Origin: an uncultured Clostridia bacterium
GTDB taxonomy: Bacteria; Bacillota; Clostridia; Oscillospirales; Ruminococcaceae
DNA length: 43,951 nt
Assembly: GCA_945873955.1 (NCBI GenBank)
Contig: CAMCFA010000014.1
Location: forward strand, 1 to 43,951
Direction of reading: 5' to 3'
Shown: one piece after another, positions 16,191 to 22,510 of the stretch
How positions within the stretch are numbered: the first letter of the stretch is position 1
How the letters are laid out: each line of letters starts with the position of its first letter
Made by a program: the position numbers and the translations under genes
Notes under the pieces: model-generated
Seen by the model: only the letters and a program-made list of their open reading frames with translations
Told to the model about the DNA's origin: nothing
Databases searched by the model: none

Positions 16191-17533
16191 TATTTATTCT
16201 CGTCCTCGAGTACCTTAGTGGCTTCACCGACAAATTTCAGAGCCTGTTTGCGGTACAAGGGGTTCTTATACGCAAAAAGCATAAGGCGGTTCAGCGGATC
16301 GCGGCAGGTCTGACAGAGCAGCTTGAAGCTTTCGCCGAGATCAATGCGGGGGCTGTTCTCCAGTTCGGCGATACGTTTTTCAAGCTCTTGTTTCTCTGCG
16401 AGATTTTCCTCGGCGGTGCGCAGTATTTCATCGTAGTCCTCACGGGAAACGTACTCGTCCGGTATCTTCTCAACGATCTGCGTTGCGACGGGTGCTGGGG
16501 CGTTTTCCAGCTCCTTCACCCGCAGGGATAGGGTAGTGTTTTCCTCACCCAGCTGTTTATACCGCTTCTCCAGATCAGCATAATTCTGCTCGATATTCAG
16601 AAGATTAGTGTCGGCAAGCATATTCTGGGTTTTGAGTTCCTTTATCTGCTGCTCCAGCTGTTCAGCGGCGCTCTCGGCGTCAATGAGCTTGCAGGCGGTA
16701 TCCATCTGGTTCTTTTTCAGATCAGATATCTGCTTGTCCTTATCGGCGACAGCCTTTTCCTTGTCGGCGCGGAGCTGTTTGATCTCCTTTTCCAAATCCT
16801 TGACGGTGGTGCTTTCAAGGTCGGTTTCGGCGGCTATCTGCGCACGATCTTCCTCCGAGAGGGTGGTCAGCAGTGTGAGCTTCTTCACGCCGATTTGTCC
16901 ACTCGAGTGGACAAAATCCTCCGGGAGCTTTTCGGCGATAGCTATGTAATTATATGCCTGCGACCGCTTGAAGCCAGTTTCCTGCTCGCAGTAATCGCCG
17001 AAATCCGAGTAGCCCAGCTCCTTGTAGAGCTTGCTGTCCCGCATTTCCTTGAAGCCCATGCACATATCATAGATATTCTGCTGTGCAAGCTGCGCCGATA
17101 CGATTATCTTATTGTTGAGATTCAGCGCCCTGATGTAGCTTTCGGAAGGCGTGCCTTTGTTGTCGTCGGTCGGCTGGGTATTCGCAGTGGCCACGGGCTT
17201 GGCGGCTTCCTTAGCTTTTCGGTCGAGGATCTCAAAGATAGTTACCGCCGCCACGTGCCACGTCAGCCGGATAACTTTGTCGCCGAGGTTGTTCAGCTCG
17301 TGACGGAATTCCATGGTGATACCGTTTGTCTTGCTTCCCATAACAGACCATGGATCGCCGGAGTCAGCAGAAGGAATACCAATATTCCCTCCATTTCCGT
17401 AGCGGCTACGGAGATATTCTGCCGCGCCCTTTACGTCATGCGATTTGTGCAGCTTTTTAACCTCGTTATCGATATAAAAACGCTCAAGCATTCTCACGAC
17501 AACATCGCGCCGATTTTGCTTATCCCATATCAT
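16190..17533 (-). CDS. DUF3102-like coiled-coil phage protein
   Basis: The protein has 447 residues. The part around 140-220 (AQLAQQNIYDMCMGFKEM, then GYSDFGDYCEQETGFKRSQA) matches the DUF3102 pattern seen in phage and ICE proteins that resemble ParB or KilA-type DNA-binding factors. Residues 240-390 form a long coiled coil rich in K, E and Q, and the C-terminus has a short helical tail. It is probably a DNA-associated early protein; the exact role is unknown. The start overlaps the stop of the upstream gene. Confidence 0.78.
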   Translation of the reverse strand: MIWDKQNRRDVVVRMLERFYIDNEVKKLHKSHDVKGAAEYLRSRYGNGGNIGIPSADSGDPWSVMGSKTNGITMEFRHELNNLGDKVIRLTWHVAAVTIFEILDRKAKEAAKPVATANTQPTDDNKGTPSESYIRALNLNNKIIVSAQLAQQNIYDMCMGFKEMRDSKLYKELGYSDFGDYCEQETGFKRSQAYNYIAIAEKLPEDFVHSSGQIGVKKLTLLTTLSEEDRAQIAAETDLESTTVKDLEKEIKQLRADKEKAVADKDKQISDLKKNQMDTACKLIDAESAAEQLEQQIKELKTQNMLADTNLLNIEQNYADLEKRYKQLGEENTTLSLRVKELENAPAPVATQIVEKIPDEYVSREDYDEILRTAEENLAEKQELEKRIAELENSPRIDLGESFKLLCQTCRDPLNRLMLFAYKNPLYRKQALKFVGEATKVLEDENK

Positions 17534-17946
17534 GACGTGCTCTCCTTCCGCTTTATAGTGATCTCCTCGTCGCCGGCGGCAGCCGTTATAATAGTAACGC
17601 CGTCGTTCCTACTCACGCTGATGAAGAAGTCCCCGGCTATGTGGTCCTTGACGAATATCTCGAAGCCCCGGGCTACCTCGTACAGTTCGGTGGTTGTCGG
17701 CTGGGGTTCTGCAGCGGATTCGATACTGCGCTGCGCTTTTGCAGCTGGTTCCAGATCCTGCTGCGGTTCCGCAGCGGGGACAGGATTCTCGGGCGGATAG
17801 AGGTCTTCACGGGTAACACCGCGGACATACTTTGCAATATTTACATCGGAAACGCAGAACTCTCTGCTAAGCGCAGCCTTTGATTCTCCTGCCGCATATC
17901 TGCGGCGTACTTCTTCTATCTGTTCATCGGTTAGTGCTTTTATCAT
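17530..17946 (-). CDS. HTH protein with resolvase-type N-terminal helix-turn-helix
   Basis: In this 138-residue protein the first 50 residues read as an HTH_7-like DNA-binding unit: LTDEQIEEVRRRYAAGESKA, then LSREFCVSDVNIAKYVRG. A Pro/Glu/Ala linker and an unrecognised C-terminal domain follow. It begins the replication half of the early operon after a 75-base gap that holds a strong plus-strand promoter and terminator. The -35 of that promoter lies just upstream of this start codon, so this protein could influence that unit; that is speculation. Confidence 0.75.
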   Translation of the reverse strand: MIKALTDEQIEEVRRRYAAGESKAALSREFCVSDVNIAKYVRGVTREDLYPPENPVPAAEPQQDLEPAAKAQRSIESAAEPQPTTTELYEVARGFEIFVKDHIAGDFFISVSRNDGVTIITAAAGDEEITIKRKESTS

Positions 17947-17947
17947 C

Positions 17948-17976
17948 TTGACAAATCTCTCTTTCCGTGGTATAAT
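17948..17976 (+). promoter_or_regulatory. Consensus plus-strand promoter (TTGACA-17-TATAAT)
   Basis: TTGACA at 17948-17953 and TATAAT at 17971-17976 are exactly 17 bases apart. The -10 is the centre of a 15-base palindrome GTGGTATAATACCAC (17967-17981), a likely operator. It points against the early operon. Confidence 0.8.
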
Positions 17977-17982
17977 ACCACT

Positions 17983-18041
17983 GTGCTAAACTATTATTGT
18001 CTTTGCCGCTTGGGTGTGCTTTCACTCGGCGGCGTTTTTTC
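17983..18041 (+). ncRNA. Candidate small plus-strand RNA ending at intrinsic terminator
   Basis: The consensus promoter at 17948-17976 would start transcription near 17983. Only 20 bases later a hairpin forms (18005-18016 with 18023-18033, including G-U pairs), followed by six T at 18035-18040. The product would be about 59 nt and antisense to the leader and 3' gene edges of the early operon. There is no ORF in it. Confidence 0.55.
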
Positions 18042-18237
18042 TCTTCTCTGCTTCGGCGAGGGCGTGAAGTACAGCGCCGGAGATTCTAGCAAGCATGATC
18101 GGAGCAAGTTCCTTTACCGGCTTTTCCTCAGCTTCTGCCTGCGCTTCAATAAATTTTGATATTCCGTGGCTGAATTCGGCAGATAGCTGGATATTTACAC
18201 CAGTCAGCAGTACTTTGCCTTTATCAATGAGTATCAT
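18022..18237 (-). CDS. Small early phage protein, 71 residues
   Basis: This short protein begins ILIDKGKVLLTGVNIQLSAE and ends in a charged helical tail (ALAEAEKRKNAAE). The middle is rich in Glu and Ala. I do not recognise a domain. It starts after GGAG at good spacing and overlaps the preceding stop by 4 bases, so it is part of the early operon. Its 3' end overlaps the plus-strand promoter-terminator unit on the other strand. Confidence 0.65.
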   Translation of the reverse strand: MILIDKGKVLLTGVNIQLSAEFSHGISKFIEAQAEAEEKPVKELAPIMLARISGAVLHALAEAEKRKNAAE

Positions 18238-18440
18238 CTCATTTTCTCCTTTCCGCTAGATTTTGCGGGGAGTTTCAGCGTAAATACGCCTTTAGCCGCC
18301 CAAAGCATTATCACGCAGTCAACAGCCAACACAAGGTCGTGACCGTCCATTGTGTAGTTCTCCCAGCCGTTCATTGCCGCGAACACAGTCCTTGCGAACA
18401 ATCCAGCGAGGAATGCGATTATGTAGGGGACTGCTTTCAC
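18234..18440 (-). CDS. Small membrane protein of the early operon
   Basis: In 68 residues with a GTG start, one clear N-terminal hydrophobic segment (YIIAFLAGLFARTVFAA) and a second hydrophobic stretch around LVLAVDCVIMLWAAKGVF suggest a two-pass small membrane protein, ending in a basic tail. No family recognised. It could be a superinfection-exclusion type or other early membrane factor; that is only a possibility. Its ends overlap both neighbours by 4 bases. Confidence 0.65.
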   Translation of the reverse strand: MKAVPYIIAFLAGLFARTVFAAMNGWENYTMDGHDLVLAVDCVIMLWAAKGVFTLKLPAKSSGKEKMR

Positions 18441-18649
18441 CAGAACATCACCGCCTTTGCTATGTCGATTATCATGGCAATGCCGCTGTCACAGCTGACG
18501 TTTACGCTGTCGTTACAGCTGCCATAATAGCTGATAGTCACTCGTTCCTTGTCTTTGTCATAGTGCAACCCCATGATGTCTGTGCCTGCCCGGGTGAGCT
18601 TCAGCGCAGGCAGCAGCGCGTCAAGAATCGCCTGTTTGTTTTCTTCCAT
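18437..18649 (-). CDS. Small early phage protein, 70 residues
   Basis: This acidic protein begins MEENKQAILDALLPALKLTR and has a middle strand-rich part with VTISYYGSCNDSVNVSC. It looks like a conserved hypothetical of Clostridia phages. It starts at the last base of the preceding gene, with GAGGAAGAC as its SD, and overlaps the following GTG start. No function can be assigned. Confidence 0.65.
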   Translation of the reverse strand: MEENKQAILDALLPALKLTRAGTDIMGLHYDKDKERVTISYYGSCNDSVNVSCDSGIAMIIDIAKAVMFW

Positions 18650-18939
18650 CAGTCTTCCTCCCGAATAAACGTGTAGTGTATAGCACGTTCTCCGGCGAAG
18701 CCTGTCCCTCTGCCGAAGCGCTTCATAGCTTCCTTAGCTGTAATTGCGAGGTAGTTCGGGGTATAAGGTACGTACATTTCATCGCGAAGACCGGGGATAG
18801 CTTTAATATCATCGGCTTTATGCTTTTCATAGCGCTCACGGTCTTTCTGGAGCTGCTTGTCCAGCCATTCATCACGCTGGCGCTTAGTGTTGAAGCCGAA
18901 GCACTGCGCGAACGGTGGCTTTACCATTGCATAGAACAT
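18649..18939 (-). CDS. Early phage protein, 96 residues, charged
   Basis: The protein is basic and helical, with RQRDEWLDKQLQKDRERYEK in the middle and a C-terminal segment around TAKEAMKRFGRGTGFAGE. The SD is AGGAGGATTTGAATT before the ATG. It is conserved-hypothetical in style and the function is unknown. It lies 13 bases after the preceding gene in the early operon. Confidence 0.65.
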   Translation of the reverse strand: MFYAMVKPPFAQCFGFNTKRQRDEWLDKQLQKDRERYEKHKADDIKAIPGLRDEMYVPYTPNYLAITAKEAMKRFGRGTGFAGERAIHYTFIREED

Positions 18940-18952
18940 AATTCAAATCCTC

Positions 18953-19213
18953 CTATTTCTGTCCGAGAAGCTTTATCTCGGAATGACTAAGGTGCGCGGT
19001 GTGTATCTTCTTCCGCAGCGTGTCCTTGTCGGCGTTAGTCAGCAGGTCGAAGTCCTCAACCACCTTGCAGATTCCCTCCGCTGTGTAGTAGTTCGAGCTT
19101 TCGTAGCCGGGATAGTATTCTGGGTCCGCCTTGTCCTCGCGGATACGCTCGTTTATTTTTTCGAGCTCCTTATTAACGAGGCTTCTCGCCTCTTTTGTCG
19201 TGATCTTACGCAT
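18953..19213 (-). CDS. Early phage protein, 86 residues, helical
   Basis: A charged helical protein beginning MRKITTKEARSLVNKELEKI and ending HLSHSEIKLLGQK. No catalytic motif is visible. It has a good SD (AGGAGGCGCATA). It sits third in the early operon, directly after the HTH gene. No function can be assigned. Confidence 0.65.
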   Translation of the reverse strand: MRKITTKEARSLVNKELEKINERIREDKADPEYYPGYESSNYYTAEGICKVVEDFDLLTNADKDTLRKKIHTAHLSHSEIKLLGQK

Positions 19214-19226
19214 TATGCGCCTCCTA

Positions 19227-19457
19227 TCATATTTCCTGCTTCACGAGCAGCCAGTCCAGTGTTTTGCCGAAGTATGCGGCTATGTGCGCGAGCTGGCCAA
19301 GCGTCCAGTTGCCGGGAACGTCCCGGCGGTTCTTGAGGGTGTTCAGGCTAACTCCGGCGATCTCCGCTATCTTCTCCCGCGTCAGATGACGGGTAGCTCT
19401 GAGCAGCTCGATGTTGTACCAGATAGCGTCGCCGGTTTCTGCTACGTTCGCTCTCAT
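19227..19457 (-). CDS. XRE-family helix-turn-helix protein (Cro-like)
   Basis: This 76-residue DNA-binding protein has the helix-turn-helix at HLTREKIAEIAGVSLNTLKN, followed by WTLGQLAHIAAYFGKTLDWLL, the usual ending of XRE-type phage repressor domains. The ATG at 19457 is chosen over the GTG at 19466 because AAGGAGG overlaps the GTG but is correctly spaced for the ATG. As an early gene opposite the repressor, it could act like Cro; that is inference. Confidence 0.8.
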   Translation of the reverse strand: MRANVAETGDAIWYNIELLRATRHLTREKIAEIAGVSLNTLKNRRDVPGNWTLGQLAHIAAYFGKTLDWLLVKQEI

Positions 19458-19470
19458 GCGCTTCACCTCC

Positions 19471-19677
19471 TTACGTTGCCATATACGCCGGAATATCCAG
19501 CGCCTTAGCGATAGCCTCTGCCAGACCGTCAGATGTTCTCGTGCCGCACATAAACGCTTCGATCGCGCTGGTGGTGTAGCCGGAGGCAGCCGCGAGATCT
19601 TTGTACTTCCAGCCCCGGAGGGAAAGCTGCTTGCGAATCTCCGCCCGGAACTCCTTATAGTTTGCGAGTGCTATAAT
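19471..19677 (-). CDS. Second small HTH-like protein with non-canonical start (ATT)
   Basis: An open frame of about 68 codons ends with TAA at 19471-19473, but the N-terminal part has no ATG, GTG or TTG. The best start is ATT at 19677, six bases after AAAGGG. The product begins IIALANYKEFRAEIRKQL and has an HTH-like centre around KYKDLAAASGYTTSAIEAFM, with AIAKALDIPAYMAT at the end. This is the first gene downstream of the leftward early promoter, the position of a Cro-type regulator. It may use the rare start, or be a decayed gene whose start was lost. Confidence 0.6.
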   Translation of the reverse strand: MIALANYKEFRAEIRKQLSLRGWKYKDLAAASGYTTSAIEAFMCGTRTSDGLAEAIAKALDIPAYMAT

Positions 19678-19713
19678 ATCACGCCCTTTCTTGATTTGTT
19701 TCGTAGAAAAACC

Positions 19714-19742
19714 TTGACAAAATGCTAAAAATGTTGTATCAT
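19714..19742 (+). promoter_or_regulatory. Plus-strand promoter (TTGACA-17-TATCAT)
   Basis: TTGACA at 19714-19719 and TATCAT at 19737-19742 are separated by 17 bases. It points toward the repressor gene, about 180 bases upstream of its start. A hairpin follows soon after, so it may be attenuated. Confidence 0.65.
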
Positions 19743-19748
19743 ATACTT

Positions 19749-19806
19749 GCGAGGAAATATGATACGATTGATATGCCGCCCACTTTGGACGGTGGGCTTT
19801 GTTGTA
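19749..19806 (+). ncRNA. Candidate short leader or small RNA in immunity region
   Basis: Transcription from the 19714 promoter would start near 19749. A stem GCCCAC/GTGGGC (19778-19783 with 19792-19797) is followed by TTTGTTGT, a weak terminator. The product, about 58 nt, is antisense to the untranslated leader of the leftward early transcript (which starts near 19828). Read-through would give a long leader for the repressor. Confidence 0.45.
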
Positions 19807-19834
19807 TCTCGGCGTCGGGGTTTTGCTACAAGAA

Positions 19835-19863
19835 TATTATATTACGTATGTTCGTAATTGTCA
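19835..19863 (-). promoter_or_regulatory. Leftward early promoter, perfect consensus
   Basis: On the minus strand TTGACA (19863-19858), a 17-base spacer and TATAAT (19840-19835) match the sigma-70/SigA consensus at every position. The spacer holds operator O1 almost exactly. Transcription would start near 19828 and run into the HTH genes of the early operon. Confidence 0.88.
19841..19856. promoter_or_regulatory. Operator O1 (TTACG-N6-CGTAA)
   Basis: TTACGTATGTTCGTAA is a 16-bp dyad that fills the spacer of the early promoter. A bound repressor would exclude RNA polymerase. Confidence 0.75.
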
Positions 19864-19870
19864 AGACTTT

Positions 19871-19899
19871 TCTTACGATATTACGTAATTTTGCCATAA
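19871..19899 (+). promoter_or_regulatory. Repressor promoter candidate overlapping operator O2
   Basis: CATAAT (19894-19899) is a good -10 about 24 bases before the repressor ATG; the -35 (CTTACG at 19871-19876, 17-base spacing) is poor. Operator O2 covers the -35 and part of the spacer, which would allow autoregulation. Weakly supported. Confidence 0.45.
19872..19887. promoter_or_regulatory. Operator O2 (TTACG-N6-CGTAA)
   Basis: TTACGATATTACGTAA has the same half-sites and spacer length as O1, 31 bp (three helical turns) away. It lies between the early -35 and the repressor gene. Confidence 0.72.
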
Positions 19900-19922
19900 T
19901 GCACGATTTGGAGGGTCTTTTT

Positions 19923-20756
19923 ATGTCAGAATTATATAAACGTATTGAACAGTTGTGTAATGAAAAACAAATGTCAATTACGCAAATGTGCAAAGAAAGC
20001 GGTGCTAGTCGAGGATCGCTCGGAGACCTTGCGAACAACAGAATACAAACTCTTTCTTCAAATACGATTCAAAAAATTGCGAATTTCTTTAACGTTTCAT
20101 TGGATTGGCTCACCGGCAAGACTAGATACCGCAGTAACCAAGAGTACAAAGAATATAACTGGGGCGTAAGTGGCCCGAATTTTGAAGCCGCCTTTGACTT
20201 TGCGAGTCTTTTAGCACCTATGAGAAAGGAGCAGGGCGTGTCATTTTCTGAATTCGGCGGTGTGATTGGCGCGACAGAAGACCAGATGCAAGAGATAGAG
20301 GGCGGATTTCTTCCCATAACCTACGAACAGGCAGAGAAGTTATGCAACTATCTGGGAACTGATGTTTCACAGGTGTTTTTTGATAACGAACTCTATGATG
20401 ACGAAGTCCCCGAGAAATACCACAATAATATCAAAGAATGGGAAAGAAAAAAAGAAGAATTAGACGAAGAAGCAAAACTTGAATCAGCTAATATGTGGCG
20501 AGAGAAGTCAAATACAGGAACGACAGCGCTGTTCCTGTCCCAGAAAGAACAACGGCTTCTAGCGGCGTACAAGGCGCACCCGGAGCTTCAGTTCGCGGTG
20601 GACAAGCTGCTCGGTATCAATGATGAAGACACCGAAACCGTTAAAATTGTAGCCCGTTCCGAAGACGACGCCCCGATGACCGCGGAGAAAGTGCCGAAGT
20701 CGAAGGTCAAGGCAGCGCTAGAGGATAAGTCGATAAAGTCCGACGAGGATCTGTGA
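19923..20756 (+). CDS. Prophage repressor, XRE family, ImmR-type without peptidase domain
   Basis: The N-terminal HTH_3 domain of this 277-residue protein (KQMSITQMCKESGASRGSL, then FFNVSLDWLTG) is typical of lysogeny repressors. A second HTH-like or XRE-like part follows (FSEFGGVIGATEDQMQEI). The C-terminus carries FLSQKEQRLLAAYKAHPELQ, a tail seen on many Clostridia phage XRE proteins. There is no S24 self-cleavage domain; the downstream ImmA-type protease probably controls its stability, as in ICEBs1. The start at 19923 has GGAGGG 8 bases upstream; the frame extends further upstream but without an SD. The first two thirds are AT-rich, the last third GC-rich. Confidence 0.88.
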   Translation: MSELYKRIEQLCNEKQMSITQMCKESGASRGSLGDLANNRIQTLSSNTIQKIANFFNVSLDWLTGKTRYRSNQEYKEYNWGVSGPNFEAAFDFASLLAPMRKEQGVSFSEFGGVIGATEDQMQEIEGGFLPITYEQAEKLCNYLGTDVSQVFFDNELYDDEVPEKYHNNIKEWERKKEELDEEAKLESANMWREKSNTGTTALFLSQKEQRLLAAYKAHPELQFAVDKLLGINDEDTETVKIVARSEDDAPMTAEKVPKSKVKAALEDKSIKSDEDL

Positions 20757-20769
20757 CATTCACTATATT

Positions 20770-20812
20770 TTGATAAAATAATCACCCTGTGGCATAATAG
20801 TCACGGGGTGAT
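20770..20812 (+). promoter_or_regulatory. immA promoter within a 32-bp dyad
   Basis: TTGATA (20770-20775) and CATAAT (20793-20798) are 17 bases apart. An 11-bp inverted repeat (ATCACCCTGTG at 20781-20791 with CACGGGGTGAT at 20802-20812) is centred on the -10 and includes the SD GGGGTG. It could be a DNA operator or, if transcribed from upstream, a hairpin hiding the ribosome binding site. Confidence 0.55.
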
Positions 20813-20817
20813 GAAAA

Positions 20818-21399
20818 TTGTATTATGGTGTATACCAAAAAGTAAGAAATTCCGCATGGCAGTGTCTGATTGACGCGCAGATAACAGAAATGCCGGTACC
20901 GGTAGTTAAGATTGCACGGCACTTCGAGGTGAACATTGTCAAGAACAGCGTCCACAACTGGCTGAAGCCGTCGCAGAGCGGTATCAGCTTCGTGACCGAA
21001 AGCGGTGAATGGGTGATTGTGTATGATGATTCTGATTCTATCGGGCGCAGGCGCTTTACCGTAGCGCATGAGCTGGGGCACATCCTCCTCGGCCACCCGC
21101 TCCGGGAAGACACTCCATACACAAGGACTTTCAGCAAGATCCGCCCGAGGATAGAAAGCGAAGCAGATATGTTTGCCGCGCGTGTGTTATCGCCGGCGTG
21201 CGTGCTCTGGGCGCTTGATATGCACGCGCCCTGGGATATCGCGGAGCTGTGCAAAGTAAGCTATACCGCCGCGCAGGCACGCGCGGACAGAATGAAGATA
21301 CTCTATGACCGGAAGAAGTTTCTGAAATCTCCGCTGGAGCGGCAGGTGTATGACGCGTTCCGCCCGTGGATAGAGGAATATAAGAGCCGTTCTGAATAG
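20818..21399 (+). CDS. ImmA/IrrE-family metallopeptidase
   Basis: This 193-residue zinc metalloprotease has FTVAHELGHILLGH with HExxH at residues 84-88, and ESEADMFAARVLSP about 30 residues later as the third-ligand region. In ICEBs1 and many prophages ImmA cleaves the neighbouring ImmR-type repressor after DNA damage, releasing lytic genes. Here it follows the repressor by 61 bases with its own promoter, consistent with that role. It starts with TTG seven bases after GGGGTG. The C-terminal helix-rich part (ERQVYDAFRPWIEEYK) is usual for the family. Confidence 0.92.
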   Translation: MYYGVYQKVRNSAWQCLIDAQITEMPVPVVKIARHFEVNIVKNSVHNWLKPSQSGISFVTESGEWVIVYDDSDSIGRRRFTVAHELGHILLGHPLREDTPYTRTFSKIRPRIESEADMFAARVLSPACVLWALDMHAPWDIAELCKVSYTAAQARADRMKILYDRKKFLKSPLERQVYDAFRPWIEEYKSRSE

Positions 21400-21429
21400 G
21401 AACGGCGATACATATAATAGGAGGTCAAA

Positions 21430-22392
21430 ATGTTCGCTGATGATTTCCGTGCATACAAGGCCAGAGTGCTGCAATACTCCGATAAATTCGCTGAAATGAC
21501 CGAAGAAGCCACGAAAACAGCTCTGATAATGCCGTTTCTTGTACTGCTGGGGTATGACGTATTTGATCCCAACGAGGTTATTCCGGAATTTGTCTGTGAT
21601 GTTGCCGGGAAGAAGGGCGAAAAGATAGACTATGTGATCCTGCACGATGGAGAACCGGTGATACTCATTGAAGCAAAGCGCGCGGGACTAAAGCTCCAGA
21701 AGCAGCAGCAAGGACAGCTGTACCGTTATTTTTCAACTAACCGCTGCCGGCTGGCGGTACTCACAAACGGAAATACATACAATTTCTACAGCGACATTAA
21801 TTCTCCAAACATAATGGACGACGATCCGTTCCTGTCCTTCAATATTCTTGATGATGATGAGGAGTTGTTCCTGTCCTCGCTGGAGCAGTTCCATAAAGCG
21901 AATTTCAATATAAAGGAAATACTGTCAAAGGCGGTTTTTCTAAAATACGTCAAAGTAGTAGAGCAGACGCTTAAGCAGGATCTTATCAACCCCAGTGATG
22001 AGCTGGTGAAGTACTTCCTTTCCCGGCCGGAAATCAAAACCGGGAACAGGATCACCACACAGATCATTGAGAAGCACCGTGCCGCAACCGCCGAAGCGAT
22101 GAGGAAGGTCATGGGCGCGACAATAACCGCTGCCCCCGCGGTTCCCGCCGCAACAGTTCAGGCAGAAACCATCGGTGATAAAGCAATGAACGCAGTAAAA
22201 TCAGCCCTCCCGAACGCTGATTGCAGCATGACGGAAAACGACGGCGTATATTCAATAGATATCACGGACGGTGGCGTACATAAGGGAACGCTTAGAGTAT
22301 CGGACAAGCTCCGTGTTAAGTGTGATTACTTCGGAGAAGACAAGTCTGTCTGCTTCTTTGGGGATATTGATAAGATAAAAGAACTGATGTAA
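21430..22392 (+). CDS. HSDR_N-like PD-(D/E)XK protein (type I restriction R-subunit N-terminal domain)
   Basis: The protein has 320 residues. The first 130 match the N-terminal nuclease fold of HsdR: a TKTALIMPFLVLLGYDVFD lead, an acidic EVIPEFVCDVAG, KIDYVILHDGEPVILIEAK with the D-x(n)-E-x-K active-site set, and a following region with LYRYFSTNRCRLAVLTNG. There is no helicase motor, so it is not a full HsdR. The rest is helical, and the final 100 residues form an unrecognised C-terminal domain. Such stand-alone genes are common cargo near prophage integrases and may serve in defence; that is inference. It lies between immA and the TIR-like gene. Confidence 0.85.
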   Translation: MFADDFRAYKARVLQYSDKFAEMTEEATKTALIMPFLVLLGYDVFDPNEVIPEFVCDVAGKKGEKIDYVILHDGEPVILIEAKRAGLKLQKQQQGQLYRYFSTNRCRLAVLTNGNTYNFYSDINSPNIMDDDPFLSFNILDDDEELFLSSLEQFHKANFNIKEILSKAVFLKYVKVVEQTLKQDLINPSDELVKYFLSRPEIKTGNRITTQIIEKHRAATAEAMRKVMGATITAAPAVPAATVQAETIGDKAMNAVKSALPNADCSMTENDGVYSIDITDGGVHKGTLRVSDKLRVKCDYFGEDKSVCFFGDIDKIKELM

Positions 22393-22510
22393 ACAAAGCT
22401 CTTGTCAAAAAGGGCCTCTTGCAGCTGGAACACGTTGGGCGGGTTAATCGTTCAACTTTCTAAATAATTCTAAAGTCTTAAAGATCTAAAAAACAAGGAG
22501 GAATTTTATT

